Shown piece after piece: positions 33,610 through 42,574 of a stretch of 64,000 nucleotides of DNA. The translations under genes were made by a program, and so were the position numbers. Below the pieces are notes generated by a model. That model had not been told where the DNA came from, ran no database searches, and saw nothing but the letters and a program-made list of their open reading frames with translations. Origin of the DNA: Bacteroidota bacterium (lineage in GTDB: Bacteria > Bacteroidota > Bacteroidia > Chitinophagales > Saprospiraceae); contig JAIUPL010000002.1 in the NCBI GenBank assembly GCA_020160935.1, forward strand, positions 62,001-126,000, given 5' to 3'. How positions within the stretch are numbered: the stretch's first letter is position 1; each line of letters begins with the position of its first letter.

Positions 33610-33669
33610 TGCTCACCACTCACCACTCACCACTCACCACTCACCACTCACCACTCACCACTCACCACT
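33610..33669. repeat. CTCACCA tandem octamers
   Basis: About seven copies of CACTCACC. The array runs through the last codons of the GT39 gene: on the minus strand TGG TGA (Trp, stop) are part of the repeat. Confidence 0.9.
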
Positions 33670-35329
33670 CTTTCCTCCTGAACACCTGCACGAAATACAC
33701 ATTATTTCTAATAGCGCCCTGCTGTACTTTGTATTTCACTACGGCAGGTTTGGATTTGCTGTCTGTTTCAATAAACTCGAAAGGCTCGTATTCGGGCGAA
33801 TGCAACACTTCCAGAATGGCTTTGGTGAATGGATTGGAATAATCGTATTTTGTCATCCAGGCATAGGGATAGCCGTTGAAAATGACGTATTTGGGGCGGA
33901 GTTTCTTTAACTCGTTCACGATTTCCTGCTGCCACTGGAATGCTTCCGGAAACTGCGCTTTGGATAAAAAAGGCATGTACATGTGGCGGCTTGGGCTCAT
34001 TTTGTTCAGGTATATGTAATACTGCGGGTCGGAGCCGAATACCATCACGGTGTCATTGGGCTGCACCACCTTTTTCAATTCCCTGGACAGTATTTCGTGT
34101 TCTACAAACGGATTACCAGGCGAATAAACGCGGCTGATGGCTTGCAACGATGGCCTGAAATACAGATCGGACCTGACAAATACATGATGCGCGCCCCACA
34201 ACAAACCCAGCGACAACAGGAGCAGCGACATTTCATTTCTCTTTTGCAACCACCTGCTTGCAACATCAAATAACAGAGCGCCTGCAATACATCCTGCCGG
34301 GAATGCCATGATGTAATAATGCCCGTAAAATCGCATTCCTGGTACAATCGTTAGTGCCGATAAAGCCAGCCAGGTTGCCAGAAATATTTTGTAGGCAGTT
34401 GTGAGCCCCGAACGCCAGAGCACCAGCAGCCCGCCCAGCATGACCCAAAAGTAACCTTCATAACTTTTCGATACGAGGAACCAACTGGTCTGGAAGTACA
34501 AGCCTGCCCTGTTGTCGTTGGTAGAAGTGGCATAATGCTGCGGATAATCGGACAGCCAGAACTGCGCCTCCTGCATAGTGCCGGATGCCCAAACGATCAG
34601 GAAAGCCCCCAATACGGGCAAGACGCCGCCTGCTACCCACCACAACAGCGGTTTCCACACAAATTCCGTTCGCAGGCTCCGCCACTGCATCAACCAGTAC
34701 ACCACGACTGCCACACCAAAAGCGGCGGCTGTTTGTTTGACCAGCACTGCCAGGGCCAGCAATACGCCACTCAGCACCAACATAAAGGGCTGGCTCCGTT
34801 TGGGATACTGCAACGCCAGCCACAAACCTGGCAACCCCCACAACAGTGCCACATGCTCGGAGGCAAGATACATACCCGAGGCGCCGGGGTTGAGTGAAAG
34901 GAAAATATAGGCCACCGCTGCTACTACTGCTACTTGCCGCCCGCTCAGATGCCGGGCAATCAGATAGGTGAAAAGCGTGTTCGACAAAGCCACAAACAGC
35001 AATGCCAGGTGCGGACCTGCGCCTGAATACCCAAATAAACCCACCAGTAAAGCGTAGGAATAAAACAGCCCCGGCGGCTTCATTTCATAAAAATCGTGGT
35101 AGGGCTTGCCACCCTGAAGGGCTGCTTTCCCCAGGTAGGTGTACACCGATTCGTCGCGTTCGAGCGGAATATCGATGTATTGCCAGCGAAGCAACACAAC
35201 CAGCAACAGCAAAATACCTGCAATAGCCCATTCCGGCATGGTCCATGCCGGAACAGCAGAGGGTGGTGAGGTTTGGACAAGAGGGGGTGTTTTGGGAATA
35301 GGGGTAGTTTTCGCTTTGTTTTTTGCCAT
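33662..35329 (-). CDS. GT39/ArnT-like membrane glycosyltransferase
   Basis: 555 residues. A Pro-rich cytoplasmic start is followed by about 10 membrane segments. The first periplasmic loop IPLERDESVYTYLGKAALQG...YEMKPPGLFY (about 53-90) carries the catalytic Asp/Glu of the PMT/ArnT class. The C-terminal about 150 residues form a soluble domain. It should transfer a sugar from a polyprenyl-phosphate donor. The GT2 gene 36 bp upstream on the same strand could make that donor. The final Trp and stop codon come from a tandem repeat. Confidence 0.88.
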   Translation of the reverse strand: MAKNKAKTTPIPKTPPLVQTSPPSAVPAWTMPEWAIAGILLLLVVLLRWQYIDIPLERDESVYTYLGKAALQGGKPYHDFYEMKPPGLFYSYALLVGLFGYSGAGPHLALLFVALSNTLFTYLIARHLSGRQVAVVAAVAYIFLSLNPGASGMYLASEHVALLWGLPGLWLALQYPKRSQPFMLVLSGVLLALAVLVKQTAAAFGVAVVVYWLMQWRSLRTEFVWKPLLWWVAGGVLPVLGAFLIVWASGTMQEAQFWLSDYPQHYATSTNDNRAGLYFQTSWFLVSKSYEGYFWVMLGGLLVLWRSGLTTAYKIFLATWLALSALTIVPGMRFYGHYYIMAFPAGCIAGALLFDVASRWLQKRNEMSLLLLSLGLLWGAHHVFVRSDLYFRPSLQAISRVYSPGNPFVEHEILSRELKKVVQPNDTVMVFGSDPQYYIYLNKMSPSRHMYMPFLSKAQFPEAFQWQQEIVNELKKLRPKYVIFNGYPYAWMTKYDYSNPFTKAILEVLHSPEYEPFEFIETDSKSKPAVVKYKVQQGAIRNNVYFVQVFRRKEW

Positions 35330-35349
35330 TGTTGGTGAGTGTTAGCGAA

Positions 35350-35357
35350 CAAAAGTA
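35350..35357 (-). promoter_or_regulatory. -7 element TACTTTTG before GT39
   Basis: Exact TAnnTTTG on the minus strand 20 nt upstream of the ATG at 35329, inside the 36-bp gap after the GT2 stop. It suggests GT39 can be transcribed separately. Confidence 0.4.
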
Positions 35358-35365
35358 GGGCGATT

Positions 35366-36352
35366 TTAATTCTCCTGTGTTTCTGTCTTTTCAGCCGCTG
35401 CCGGCTCATCTTTTCTGATAATAAACCCCGGGCGTGCTTTCACCTCCTCATAAATCCGCCAGATGTATTCCGCTACAATACCCAGGCAAAACAGCACCAG
35501 GCCATTGAAAAAAGCCACCAGTGCAATAATGGTCGTCCAGCCTGGCACTTGAAAACCAAACAGGCGGCTGTGTGCAAAAAAGCGGGCGTAGGTCAGTAAG
35601 GGAATCGCCAGCAGGCAAATGATCGAAATGCCCAGTCCCAGGCTGGTGATTGCCCGGATTGGAAAGGAGGAAGAGGCAAAAAACGTGTCTTTGGCCAGCC
35701 GCACCTTCTTTTTCCAGGTCCACCGCGATTTCCCCTGCCTTGGAGGCCGGTCGTAAGGAATGTACACGGGGTCGAACCCAAGCCGCAACACTTCCACCAC
35801 AGTAGAGGTATGGATAGGGTGAATCCGGGTGTTCATGATGTCGACAATTTCGCGGTCGGCCAGAAACCCGTCGGTGCCGCCGGGCGGAAAACTGACGTCG
35901 GACAGGCTGTTCATAATCCGATAGTACAAACCCGAAAAAAGATCGCTCCACCAGCCGTCGTCTCTCGACACCCGATAGGAAACGACCAGTTTGTGTCCTT
36001 CCTGCCATTTGCGGTAGCAAGCCACCAGCGTATCGAGGGGGCGTTGCAAGTCGTCGGGCATGGAAGTGACACATGCGCCTTTACAAACTGAAAAACCGGC
36101 AAAATGCACATAAGGCGACGTATAATTGCGGCTCAATCGGAACGCACGCACACGAGTGTCTTCTTTTGCCAATTGCTGCGCCACTGCCCAGGTATTATCT
36201 TTGGAGCCGTCGTCGATGATCAATAATTCGAAGGGAATCTGCTCGGCCTCCAACTTGCCTGTCAGTGCTGCCACAGCAGGACGAAGGCGGTGTTCGCTGT
36301 GGAAAGCCGGGATCATCACAGACAGTAATTCCGGGTGGGCAGTTTGTTCCAT
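35366..36352 (-). CDS. GT2 polyprenyl-phosphate glycosyltransferase (GtrB/DPM1-like)
   Basis: 328 residues from ATG 36352; upstream in-frame sequence lies within the antisense of the neighbouring gene and is not conserved-looking. GT-A domain: LSVMIPAFHSEHRLRPAV, LLIIDDGSKDNTW (nucleotide-binding Asp pair about 47-48), SMPDDLQRP (DxD-like, about 101). Two C-terminal helices (about 232-255 and 268-295) match undecaprenyl-phosphate sugar transferases. It is the likely donor maker for the GT39 enzyme. It is divergent from the FdtA-like gene (56 bp). Confidence 0.9.
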   Translation of the reverse strand: MEQTAHPELLSVMIPAFHSEHRLRPAVAALTGKLEAEQIPFELLIIDDGSKDNTWAVAQQLAKEDTRVRAFRLSRNYTSPYVHFAGFSVCKGACVTSMPDDLQRPLDTLVACYRKWQEGHKLVVSYRVSRDDGWWSDLFSGLYYRIMNSLSDVSFPPGGTDGFLADREIVDIMNTRIHPIHTSTVVEVLRLGFDPVYIPYDRPPRQGKSRWTWKKKVRLAKDTFFASSSFPIRAITSLGLGISIICLLAIPLLTYARFFAHSRLFGFQVPGWTTIIALVAFFNGLVLFCLGIVAEYIWRIYEEVKARPGFIIRKDEPAAAEKTETQEN

Positions 36353-36408
36353 TTCGTCGTTTTTATCTTGAACTTGCAAAGAAACACCCTCCAACCACCA
36401 ATTGCAAA

Positions 36409-36840
36409 ATGAATCAACCCATTGCACCGCATACGATACATTTCGACAAAATCGGACATTCCGCAGAAGGCTACCTCGCCATTGCCGAATTTGAAAAAAA
36501 ACTGCCGTTTGTACCCTTGCGGGCATTCTGGACATATTTTACCCCGCATGAAGTAGTGCGCGGCAGGCATGCGCACTACCGCACCGAAATGGTCATCCTG
36601 GCCCTCAATGGCCGCATCGAACTCGAAACGGAAACCCTGCAAGGTAACACCACGCATTTTTTGCTCGATCGGCCCGATGTGGGTGTGTACTTGCCGGTGC
36701 TGTGCTGGCACACCATGCAATACTCGCACGATGCTGTGCAACTGGTGTTTACCTCTACCTTGTACGACCCGGAGGATTATATTCGCTCGTATGAGGATTT
36801 TTCAAGGATGAAGGATCATTTTTTGTCAGCCTCGACATAG
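36409..36840 (+). CDS. fdtA: dTDP-hexose 3,4-ketoisomerase-like cupin (FdtA/QdtA, WxcM family)
   Basis: 143 residues. WxcM/FdtA hallmarks: EGYLAIAEFEKKLPF, VVRGRHAHYRTEMVILALNG (His pair of the active site), PVLCWHTMQYS and YDPEDYIRSYEDF. Such enzymes convert dTDP-4-keto-6-deoxy-glucose to the 3-keto sugar, the substrate of the FdtB-type aminotransferase found 200 bp downstream. The symbol is by family and pathway context; FdtA versus QdtA (galacto or gluco product) cannot be decided. Confidence 0.85.
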   Translation: MNQPIAPHTIHFDKIGHSAEGYLAIAEFEKKLPFVPLRAFWTYFTPHEVVRGRHAHYRTEMVILALNGRIELETETLQGNTTHFLLDRPDVGVYLPVLCWHTMQYSHDAVQLVFTSTLYDPEDYIRSYEDFSRMKDHFLSAST

Positions 36841-36901
36841 CAGGATGGAACAACTGAAAACGAATTTTCCGCTCGAACTTTTTCCCAAATTTCCATTGAA
36901 A

Positions 36902-37019
36902 CAGGCACACTCTACACTTTGTGCACTTTGTGAAACCTTGGTGTCCTTCGTGGTTAAAAAAAATTTACCACAAGGGACACAAAGGTTTCACAAAGTGCAC
37001 AAAGTGTAGAGTGTGCCTG
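36902..37019. repeat. Long hairpin, family A copy 2
   Basis: 53-nt arms (36902-36954 and 36967-37019) CAGGCACACTCTACACTTTG... and complement, with an A-rich loop. Related to copy 1 at 1440-1549. It lies between fdtA-like and fdtB-like genes, 23 nt before the ATG of the latter. Confidence 0.92.
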
Positions 37020-37042
37020 CATTACACGCAATATCTATACAG

Positions 37043-38146
37043 ATGCACATTCCGTTTTTTTCATTTGCCGCCATGAATGCCGATTTAGGGGAAGCCCCGA
37101 TGGAGGCGTTCCGCCATTTTTGGGAACAGCAATGGTATATTCTGGGCCATTCGGTCACACAATTCGAAACTGAATATGCCCGCTGGAACGGCACGTCGTT
37201 TTGTGTCGGCGTGGCCAATGGCCTCGATGCGCTGCACCTGGCTTTGCGCGCCCTGCAAATCGGACCCGGCGACGAAGTGTTGGTGCCTTCCAATACCTAT
37301 ATCGCTACCTGGCTGGCGGTGTCGCAAGTGGGGGCGAGGATAGTGCCGGTAGAGCCGGATATACGCACATACAACCTCGATCCGGGCTTGCTGGAAGCGG
37401 CCATCGGGCCTGCGACGAAAGCCATTTTGCCGGTGCATTTGTACGGACAAGCCTGTGATATGACGGCCATTATGCGTATTGCCGAAAAACACGGCCTGTA
37501 TGTGGTGGAAGACAATGCCCAGGCGCATGGTGCTGTGCATGCGGGTAAAATGACCGGCAGTTTTGGTCATTTGAACGCCACCAGTTTTTACCCGACCAAA
37601 AACCTCGGCGCGCTGGGCGATGCGGGCGCCCTGACTACCGACGACCCGGCGCTCGCCGAGCAAATTCGCCTGCTGCGCAACTATGGCTCTTCCCGAAAAT
37701 ATTACAATGAAGTGCCGGGCTACAACTCACGACTCGATGAACTACAGGCGGCATTGTTGTCTGTAAAATTGCCGTTTCTGGAAAAATGGACAGCACAACG
37801 CAGGCAAATTGCCGAATGGTACCATGCACATTTGTCTGATATAGAAGGTATTATACTGCCCCAGGTGTCGGATACGACGGCGCATGTCTGGCATCAATAC
37901 GTGATCCGTACCGATCGGCGCGACGAACTGGCTGCAGGTCTTGCAGCCGAGGGGATTGGCACTATGATTCACTACCCTTTGCCGCCGCATTTGCAGCAAG
38001 CCTACCGGGAATTGGGCTACCAGCGCGGCGATTTTCCCCTGGCCGAAACCATTGCCGACACTTGCCTGAGCTTGCCGATGTACCCGGGTTTGACGGAGGA
38101 GGAAGTAACACGGATTGCAACACTGCAACACGGATTACACAGATAA
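37043..38146 (+). CDS. fdtB: DegT/DnrJ/EryC1 sugar aminotransferase (FdtB-like)
   Basis: 367 residues from ATG 37043; the ten codons before it lie in the hairpin. PLP fold: [40 protein letters not shown] and the PLP lysine in [44 protein letters not shown] is typical of dTDP-3-keto-6-deoxyhexose transaminases. With the ketoisomerase it would give a 3-amino-3,6-dideoxyhexose for surface glycans. The last nine residues (ATLQHGLHR) and stop are encoded by the left arm of a repeat, so the native C-terminus was probably different. Confidence 0.88.
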   Translation: MHIPFFSFAAMNADLGEAPMEAFRHFWEQQWYILGHSVTQFETEYARWNGTSFCVGVANGLDALHLALRALQIGPGDEVLVPSNTYIATWLAVSQVGARIVPVEPDIRTYNLDPGLLEAAIGPATKAILPVHLYGQACDMTAIMRIAEKHGLYVVEDNAQAHGAVHAGKMTGSFGHLNATSFYPTKNLGALGDAGALTTDDPALAEQIRLLRNYGSSRKYYNEVPGYNSRLDELQAALLSVKLPFLEKWTAQRRQIAEWYHAHLSDIEGIILPQVSDTTAHVWHQYVIRTDRRDELAAGLAAEGIGTMIHYPLPPHLQQAYRELGYQRGDFPLAETIADTCLSLPMYPGLTEEEVTRIATLQHGLHR

Positions 38147-38246
38147 AACGGATTTGCAACACGGATTACGCGGATGTTGACGGATTTGCACGGATTTTAT
38201 CTGTGTAAATCCGTCAATATCTGCGTAATCCGTGTTGCAGTGTTAC
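38118..38246. repeat. Inverted repeat of ACGGATT words, family G
   Basis: AACACTGCAACACGGATTAC words on the left face GTAATCCGTGTTGCAGTGTT on the right, with further CGGATT words between. The left arm lies inside the fdtB-like reading frame; the right arm ends 2 nt before the convergent stop at 38249. Confidence 0.88.
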
Positions 38247-38248
38247 GC

Positions 38249-40840
38249 TCAGAAGAAATATTTCACACCCACCGTTGCTTTCACAAAATTCCTTTCAGGC
38301 TTGGGCACGCCCGTCAATCCCAGATCGATGGCCCCTTCCAGGTGGGAGGTGAGGTGCTTGTGTACACCAGCATGCAGGGTAAAACCAAAGGCCCAATCCT
38401 GGTTGATAGGCTGGAAAGCGCCCAGTCCTGCGCCTGCGTGCCACCCGTAAGTGCCGGCGTTGAACGGGCGGCTGTACAATACCCCCACGGTACCGCCCGA
38501 AACATCCAGATCAGGCTCGAACGTATAGCGCCCGATAACGGCCTCCAGCGCCCAGTTGGGGTTGAGTTGGTAGGTCAGGTCGGCTTCCAGCGCCAGTCCG
38601 GGGTCGGCCAGCAGGTCAAAGTTGCCGATAGGAACGGCTGTCCCGAAATGCAGGCTGATACCAAACGGATGTGTGCTGCTGTTGCCGAGAAGCACAGACA
38701 GGGGTTCGCGAATGACAGGTTTTAGTGGGTCGATGACGGTGATGGTGACGATCGGATTTTCTCCTTCCGGCACGCGCAATTCGGTGGTGTAGGTGCCATT
38801 CAGACCATCCTGGAGCGGTGCAACAGTACCTTTTGAGAGTCGAACGCCGATGCGCCGGCTTTGTGCGGGACCGAAACGTTTGCCAAATTTGTTGACTGGC
38901 TGCATGGACAGGCGGTAGCGGTGCATGCCATCCACCACGCCCAGATCGACGATGCTTTGTTGCAAGTCAATATCTTCTGGGCGTGAAAAATCAACGAGCA
39001 CACATTTGGTTTCCCAGCCCTGATACGCGCCCAGCCCGGGGCGCTGCCCTTCGATGAGCGTAACTACCCGGTAGGTGCCGGTGAGGGTATTGCCGGTAAA
39101 CGTGCCGGTATAGTTGCCGTTGCCTGAAGGAACCAGCGTTAAAACGGCGCCGCTGGTATCGTTTTTCACCTGATTCACAAAAGTAGAATTGCGCAATAGC
39201 GAATCGATTTTTGCCTGCCCATTGTCGAGCGGGTCGCCGGAAGACGTGCTGGGCAGGCTGTTTGCCGACACATTGGTGCGTGCCGCCAGGTCACCGAGGT
39301 CTTCGCCGGGTTTGAGCAAAATGGCGCGCACCACAGCATTGTCGACACCCTGCCCGGCTTCCACAAGGTTGAGATTTACATGAATCGGGTCGCCTGCATA
39401 AACGATTCCCTGCTCACCAGCATCCAGCCTGGTTTTCAGGTATTTGTCTTCTACCATGACGGAGAGTTCGTATTCAAGCCCGCTCAAAGCATTTACATGC
39501 ACCTCCCATTCGCCACCAGCCTCATACGGGTCGTTGAATTCGATAAAATAGCGGATGTTGAAGTCATTGTTTTCTACCGGTGCGGAATGTACTGGCTCGC
39601 CGTCCTTGAACAGCGTTACAAAGGTTCTGTACAACGACCCTTTGGTTTTACTGAGCCGGATAGACAGGTTATCGACCATCCTGTTTATCTTGAAAGTATG
39701 AATCGTGGTATCGCGCGAATCACGCACGGTAGCGTGTCTGTAATCCACAATCCGCGGGCTACCGCAGTCGTACAGCGACCAGGGAATGGTGCTGGTAAAG
39801 AAGATGTTCAATTCGGCCGAACCTCCTGTATTCGATTGTGCAAACTCTCCATCCGGCTGGGCCAGCACCTGTAGCAGAGCGGCATCGCTACCGGTGGTGC
39901 CGATGGTAAAAATTTTAATTTGGTTGTTCGGACTGTTATCCAGATCGATGCTGCCGCCGGAGGTACAGGGTATTTCGTGCGTGCCGGAATTGTAATCGGG
40001 CGGTACCGTCTGATACCCGTCTGTAAACAGGAGAATGGTGCGGTTGTTGGCAGCCGCAGAGCCCTGAATGGCATCGCATATGGCATCGCCAATGGGCGTT
40101 CCGCCAGAGGGGTTGATCGTTACGGGCGGGTTGCCTTCCTGAAAAAGTGTTTGTTCGATATAACTTCGGTTGCTCCAGTTGGGCCCCCAGTTGCCACTGT
40201 ACTTCTGCGATGCCGCCGCGCCGTTGAAATAATACACTTTCAGGATGCCGGTTTGCCCCAGGGCGTCGTTGAGTTGGGGCAGGTAAGTAGATACGGTGGC
40301 TTTCAATTCATCCCAGCGGTCATCAGCACTGGTAGTACTAACGGGTGTGTTCATACTACCCGAGCGGTCGAGCAGGATGATAAATTCTTTCGGTGCGCTG
40401 CATAGCGGCGGCGCACTGTTTCGGACGAACAGGGTGTATTCCCTATCCTTGATGAGATTTCCCATATTATCACGCGCTTCCAACCTGCCCCGGCAGAGGG
40501 TACCGGCAGTGCCATTGGAAACGCGCGGGCTACCGGCAGACGTATAATTCAGGGCGCCTGTGCTGGGGTTTACATCGATTCCGAGGGTTGAAATATCGGA
40601 GGTTCCACCCAACGGAATCCAGTCCCAACTGCTGGGAATTTGTCCATCGGACATGGTAAATGTGAGCGGGTAAGGCTTGCCTGTATATGGAGCCGGGTAA
40701 GCCTGGTTTTGAACCGCATCCGGGAGTTTGGTGATAGCCGGAAGAATGGTAGGCTGCGCCTCGACGCCCTGAAACACGCTCAGGAAAAAGAGTAGTGCCA
40801 GGCAGCACTTCCTGACGGGATGGGCATTAGATGAGATCAT
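38249..40840 (-). CDS. VWA protein with C-terminal outer-membrane beta-barrel
   Basis: 863 residues. Signal peptide to about 28 (GVEAQ). A He_PIG-like Ig domain covers about 35-140. A VWA domain (about 150-355) has perfect MIDAS DRSGSM (158-163), GGTPIGDAICDAI and LFTDGYQ. Beta-sandwich regions follow (about 370-720). The last about 150 residues are an alternating beta region with GISLHFGTAVPIGNFDLLAD and GVKYFF at the end, a terminal aromatic typical for outer-membrane barrels. VWA plus a C-terminal barrel is an unusual combination; it would display a metal-dependent adhesion domain. Last gene of the five-gene operon, 20 bp after the PKD gene. Confidence 0.85.
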   Translation of the reverse strand: MISSNAHPVRKCCLALLFFLSVFQGVEAQPTILPAITKLPDAVQNQAYPAPYTGKPYPLTFTMSDGQIPSSWDWIPLGGTSDISTLGIDVNPSTGALNYTSAGSPRVSNGTAGTLCRGRLEARDNMGNLIKDREYTLFVRNSAPPLCSAPKEFIILLDRSGSMNTPVSTTSADDRWDELKATVSTYLPQLNDALGQTGILKVYYFNGAAASQKYSGNWGPNWSNRSYIEQTLFQEGNPPVTINPSGGTPIGDAICDAIQGSAAANNRTILLFTDGYQTVPPDYNSGTHEIPCTSGGSIDLDNSPNNQIKIFTIGTTGSDAALLQVLAQPDGEFAQSNTGGSAELNIFFTSTIPWSLYDCGSPRIVDYRHATVRDSRDTTIHTFKINRMVDNLSIRLSKTKGSLYRTFVTLFKDGEPVHSAPVENNDFNIRYFIEFNDPYEAGGEWEVHVNALSGLEYELSVMVEDKYLKTRLDAGEQGIVYAGDPIHVNLNLVEAGQGVDNAVVRAILLKPGEDLGDLAARTNVSANSLPSTSSGDPLDNGQAKIDSLLRNSTFVNQVKNDTSGAVLTLVPSGNGNYTGTFTGNTLTGTYRVVTLIEGQRPGLGAYQGWETKCVLVDFSRPEDIDLQQSIVDLGVVDGMHRYRLSMQPVNKFGKRFGPAQSRRIGVRLSKGTVAPLQDGLNGTYTTELRVPEGENPIVTITVIDPLKPVIREPLSVLLGNSSTHPFGISLHFGTAVPIGNFDLLADPGLALEADLTYQLNPNWALEAVIGRYTFEPDLDVSGGTVGVLYSRPFNAGTYGWHAGAGLGAFQPINQDWAFGFTLHAGVHKHLTSHLEGAIDLGLTGVPKPERNFVKATVGVKYFF

Positions 40841-40860
40841 AACAAGTTGGATGTAGGTTT

Positions 40861-42564
40861 TTATTGAATAAGTTGCCCCAGATGATTGGTTCGAATAAAA
40901 AGCGTAGAGCCGCTTTCGTCTTCGCCGCCCAAAATAAAACCGTCGTCGCGCGTTTGCGCGAGGTAGTACAATCTTCTCGACAGGGTACCTGCCGGAAACG
41001 TTTGTGGCGCAACAGCCGCCGCGCCGTCGCTGATTTTCAATTGAACAAGGTAAGGTAGAAATGCCACACCATCAGAAATGCCGCCGGCTAATGCCAGCCG
41101 GCCTTTATTGGTGACAAGTCCTTTGTACAATACCGTATTGGGCAATGAAACCGGCCAGCCGGACAGGTCATTCCCGGAAGCATCCAGTTTGAACACCTTG
41201 CCCGAGGCGCCATCGGTACCGATCAACAGGTACGTGTTGTTTTCCAGTGCAATCATATCGGAGGGGATAAAATTGCCGAGGTTGCGTTCCGTTCCAATCA
41301 CATTAAAATCGGCATCGAGGCGTGCAAAAAACGTGAAAGCGCCTTTTTTACCCGTTATCACGTAGCCTGTACCATTGTTGGCAATGGTGTAAATGCGGCG
41401 TTGTTCCTGCGTGTTGGTTTCACTTCTTACCATGGCATTGCCCACCTTGCTCAGTCCGCCGCTGAGTTTCATGTAGTAAAATCGTTTGGGCGGCCCACCT
41501 GCGCCAAAATCCTGGTCGCCTGCTATGACGTAGCCTCCATCGCGTTCGATGACAAAACGGCCGGTTTCATTTCCATTGCCTACGCCGGGAATGTTGTCAA
41601 ACAAGGGATTGGGGAAATTTTGCACCGTGAAATCGGATTTCAGCGTGAGGGCATATATGTCGGTATTAATGTCCAGAGGATTCAGGGTATTTTCTACATT
41701 ACCCACCAGGATATAACCGTTGGCTGTTTTTCGGGTGCAAAAGATGTTCTGGGCCCCGTTGATGTATGCCGAACCTATAGGATAATCGACCAGATTGGGA
41801 GAGCCTTGCAAAGCGCCGGTTGCTGAAATTTTTACCAGATAAAGCGCATCGGAGGTACTCGTAGCCGCCCGAAAACTGCCATCGGAGGCTTCATCCGTGA
41901 GCACGGCCCGTTCGAACACACCGGCAGCCACGTCGGATGTGAGCAAGAATGTTTTGGGCTCAATACGCACCCAAATGGTATCCCGATCCTGATCGCCGCC
42001 TTGTCCGACGGCTTTCAATACCACCATAAACGTGTCGGGGCGAGCATAGGCATGCGAAGCCGTAGCGCCTGTGGCGGTGCCGCCATCGCCAAAATCCCAG
42101 CTGTAGGAAACGGCGTTCTGGCTGGCATTGGCGTCAAAATTGACCGTTGTAACAGGCATGGTGTACACGGCAGGCTGGGCAGTGGTGATCTTGGCAACCG
42201 GCGCCGGAAACCCGATGGTGAGTGGTTTGGTTGGAACGACCTCATTTGCACAGGCATCCTGTGCAATGACCAGCGATACCTGATACGTACCTGCCTGCGC
42301 ATAGGTGTGCTCCGGTTCCGCAGCGTCCGAGGTGCTGTTGTCGCCAAAATCCCAGGTATAGCGCAGGTCGGAGCCACCCACCACCGTAGCCAGAAAACGA
42401 TAGGTACAGCCAGACGAACAATTGCCGGTATCCGTACGAATAAATTCAAAAGAAGCCGATTCCACACAGTTTATGTCGGGTGTGGTGGCATAATCACAAC
42501 CGCCAGAAAAGGTGGCGATGGCCATGACAGCAAGATATATGCTGGGAAAAAGTACGTTTTTCAT
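40861..42564 (-). CDS. PKD-domain surface lipoprotein
   Basis: 567 residues. Signal peptide with a lipobox-like FSGGC (Cys 23). Two PKD domains follow (about 35-120 with YTWDFGDNSTSDAAEPEHTY, about 122-205 with YSWDFGDGGTATGATASHAY). Residues about 210-567 form a repeated beta unit resembling a beta-propeller (GGYVIAGDQDFG, GYVITGKK, GRLALAGGISDG, DGFILGGEDESG). It is likely an outer-membrane surface binding protein. 20 bp from the VWA gene downstream and 10 bp from the protease gene upstream. Confidence 0.85.
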   Translation of the reverse strand: MKNVLFPSIYLAVMAIATFSGGCDYATTPDINCVESASFEFIRTDTGNCSSGCTYRFLATVVGGSDLRYTWDFGDNSTSDAAEPEHTYAQAGTYQVSLVIAQDACANEVVPTKPLTIGFPAPVAKITTAQPAVYTMPVTTVNFDANASQNAVSYSWDFGDGGTATGATASHAYARPDTFMVVLKAVGQGGDQDRDTIWVRIEPKTFLLTSDVAAGVFERAVLTDEASDGSFRAATSTSDALYLVKISATGALQGSPNLVDYPIGSAYINGAQNIFCTRKTANGYILVGNVENTLNPLDINTDIYALTLKSDFTVQNFPNPLFDNIPGVGNGNETGRFVIERDGGYVIAGDQDFGAGGPPKRFYYMKLSGGLSKVGNAMVRSETNTQEQRRIYTIANNGTGYVITGKKGAFTFFARLDADFNVIGTERNLGNFIPSDMIALENNTYLLIGTDGASGKVFKLDASGNDLSGWPVSLPNTVLYKGLVTNKGRLALAGGISDGVAFLPYLVQLKISDGAAAVAPQTFPAGTLSRRLYYLAQTRDDGFILGGEDESGSTLFIRTNHLGQLIQ

Positions 42565-42574
42565 GTGTGGTGGT

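Noticed and set aside
40861-42564. PKD protein as a type IX cargo
   Set aside because: No Por-sorting domain at the C-terminus; a lipobox-like Cys near the N-terminus fits a lipoprotein better.
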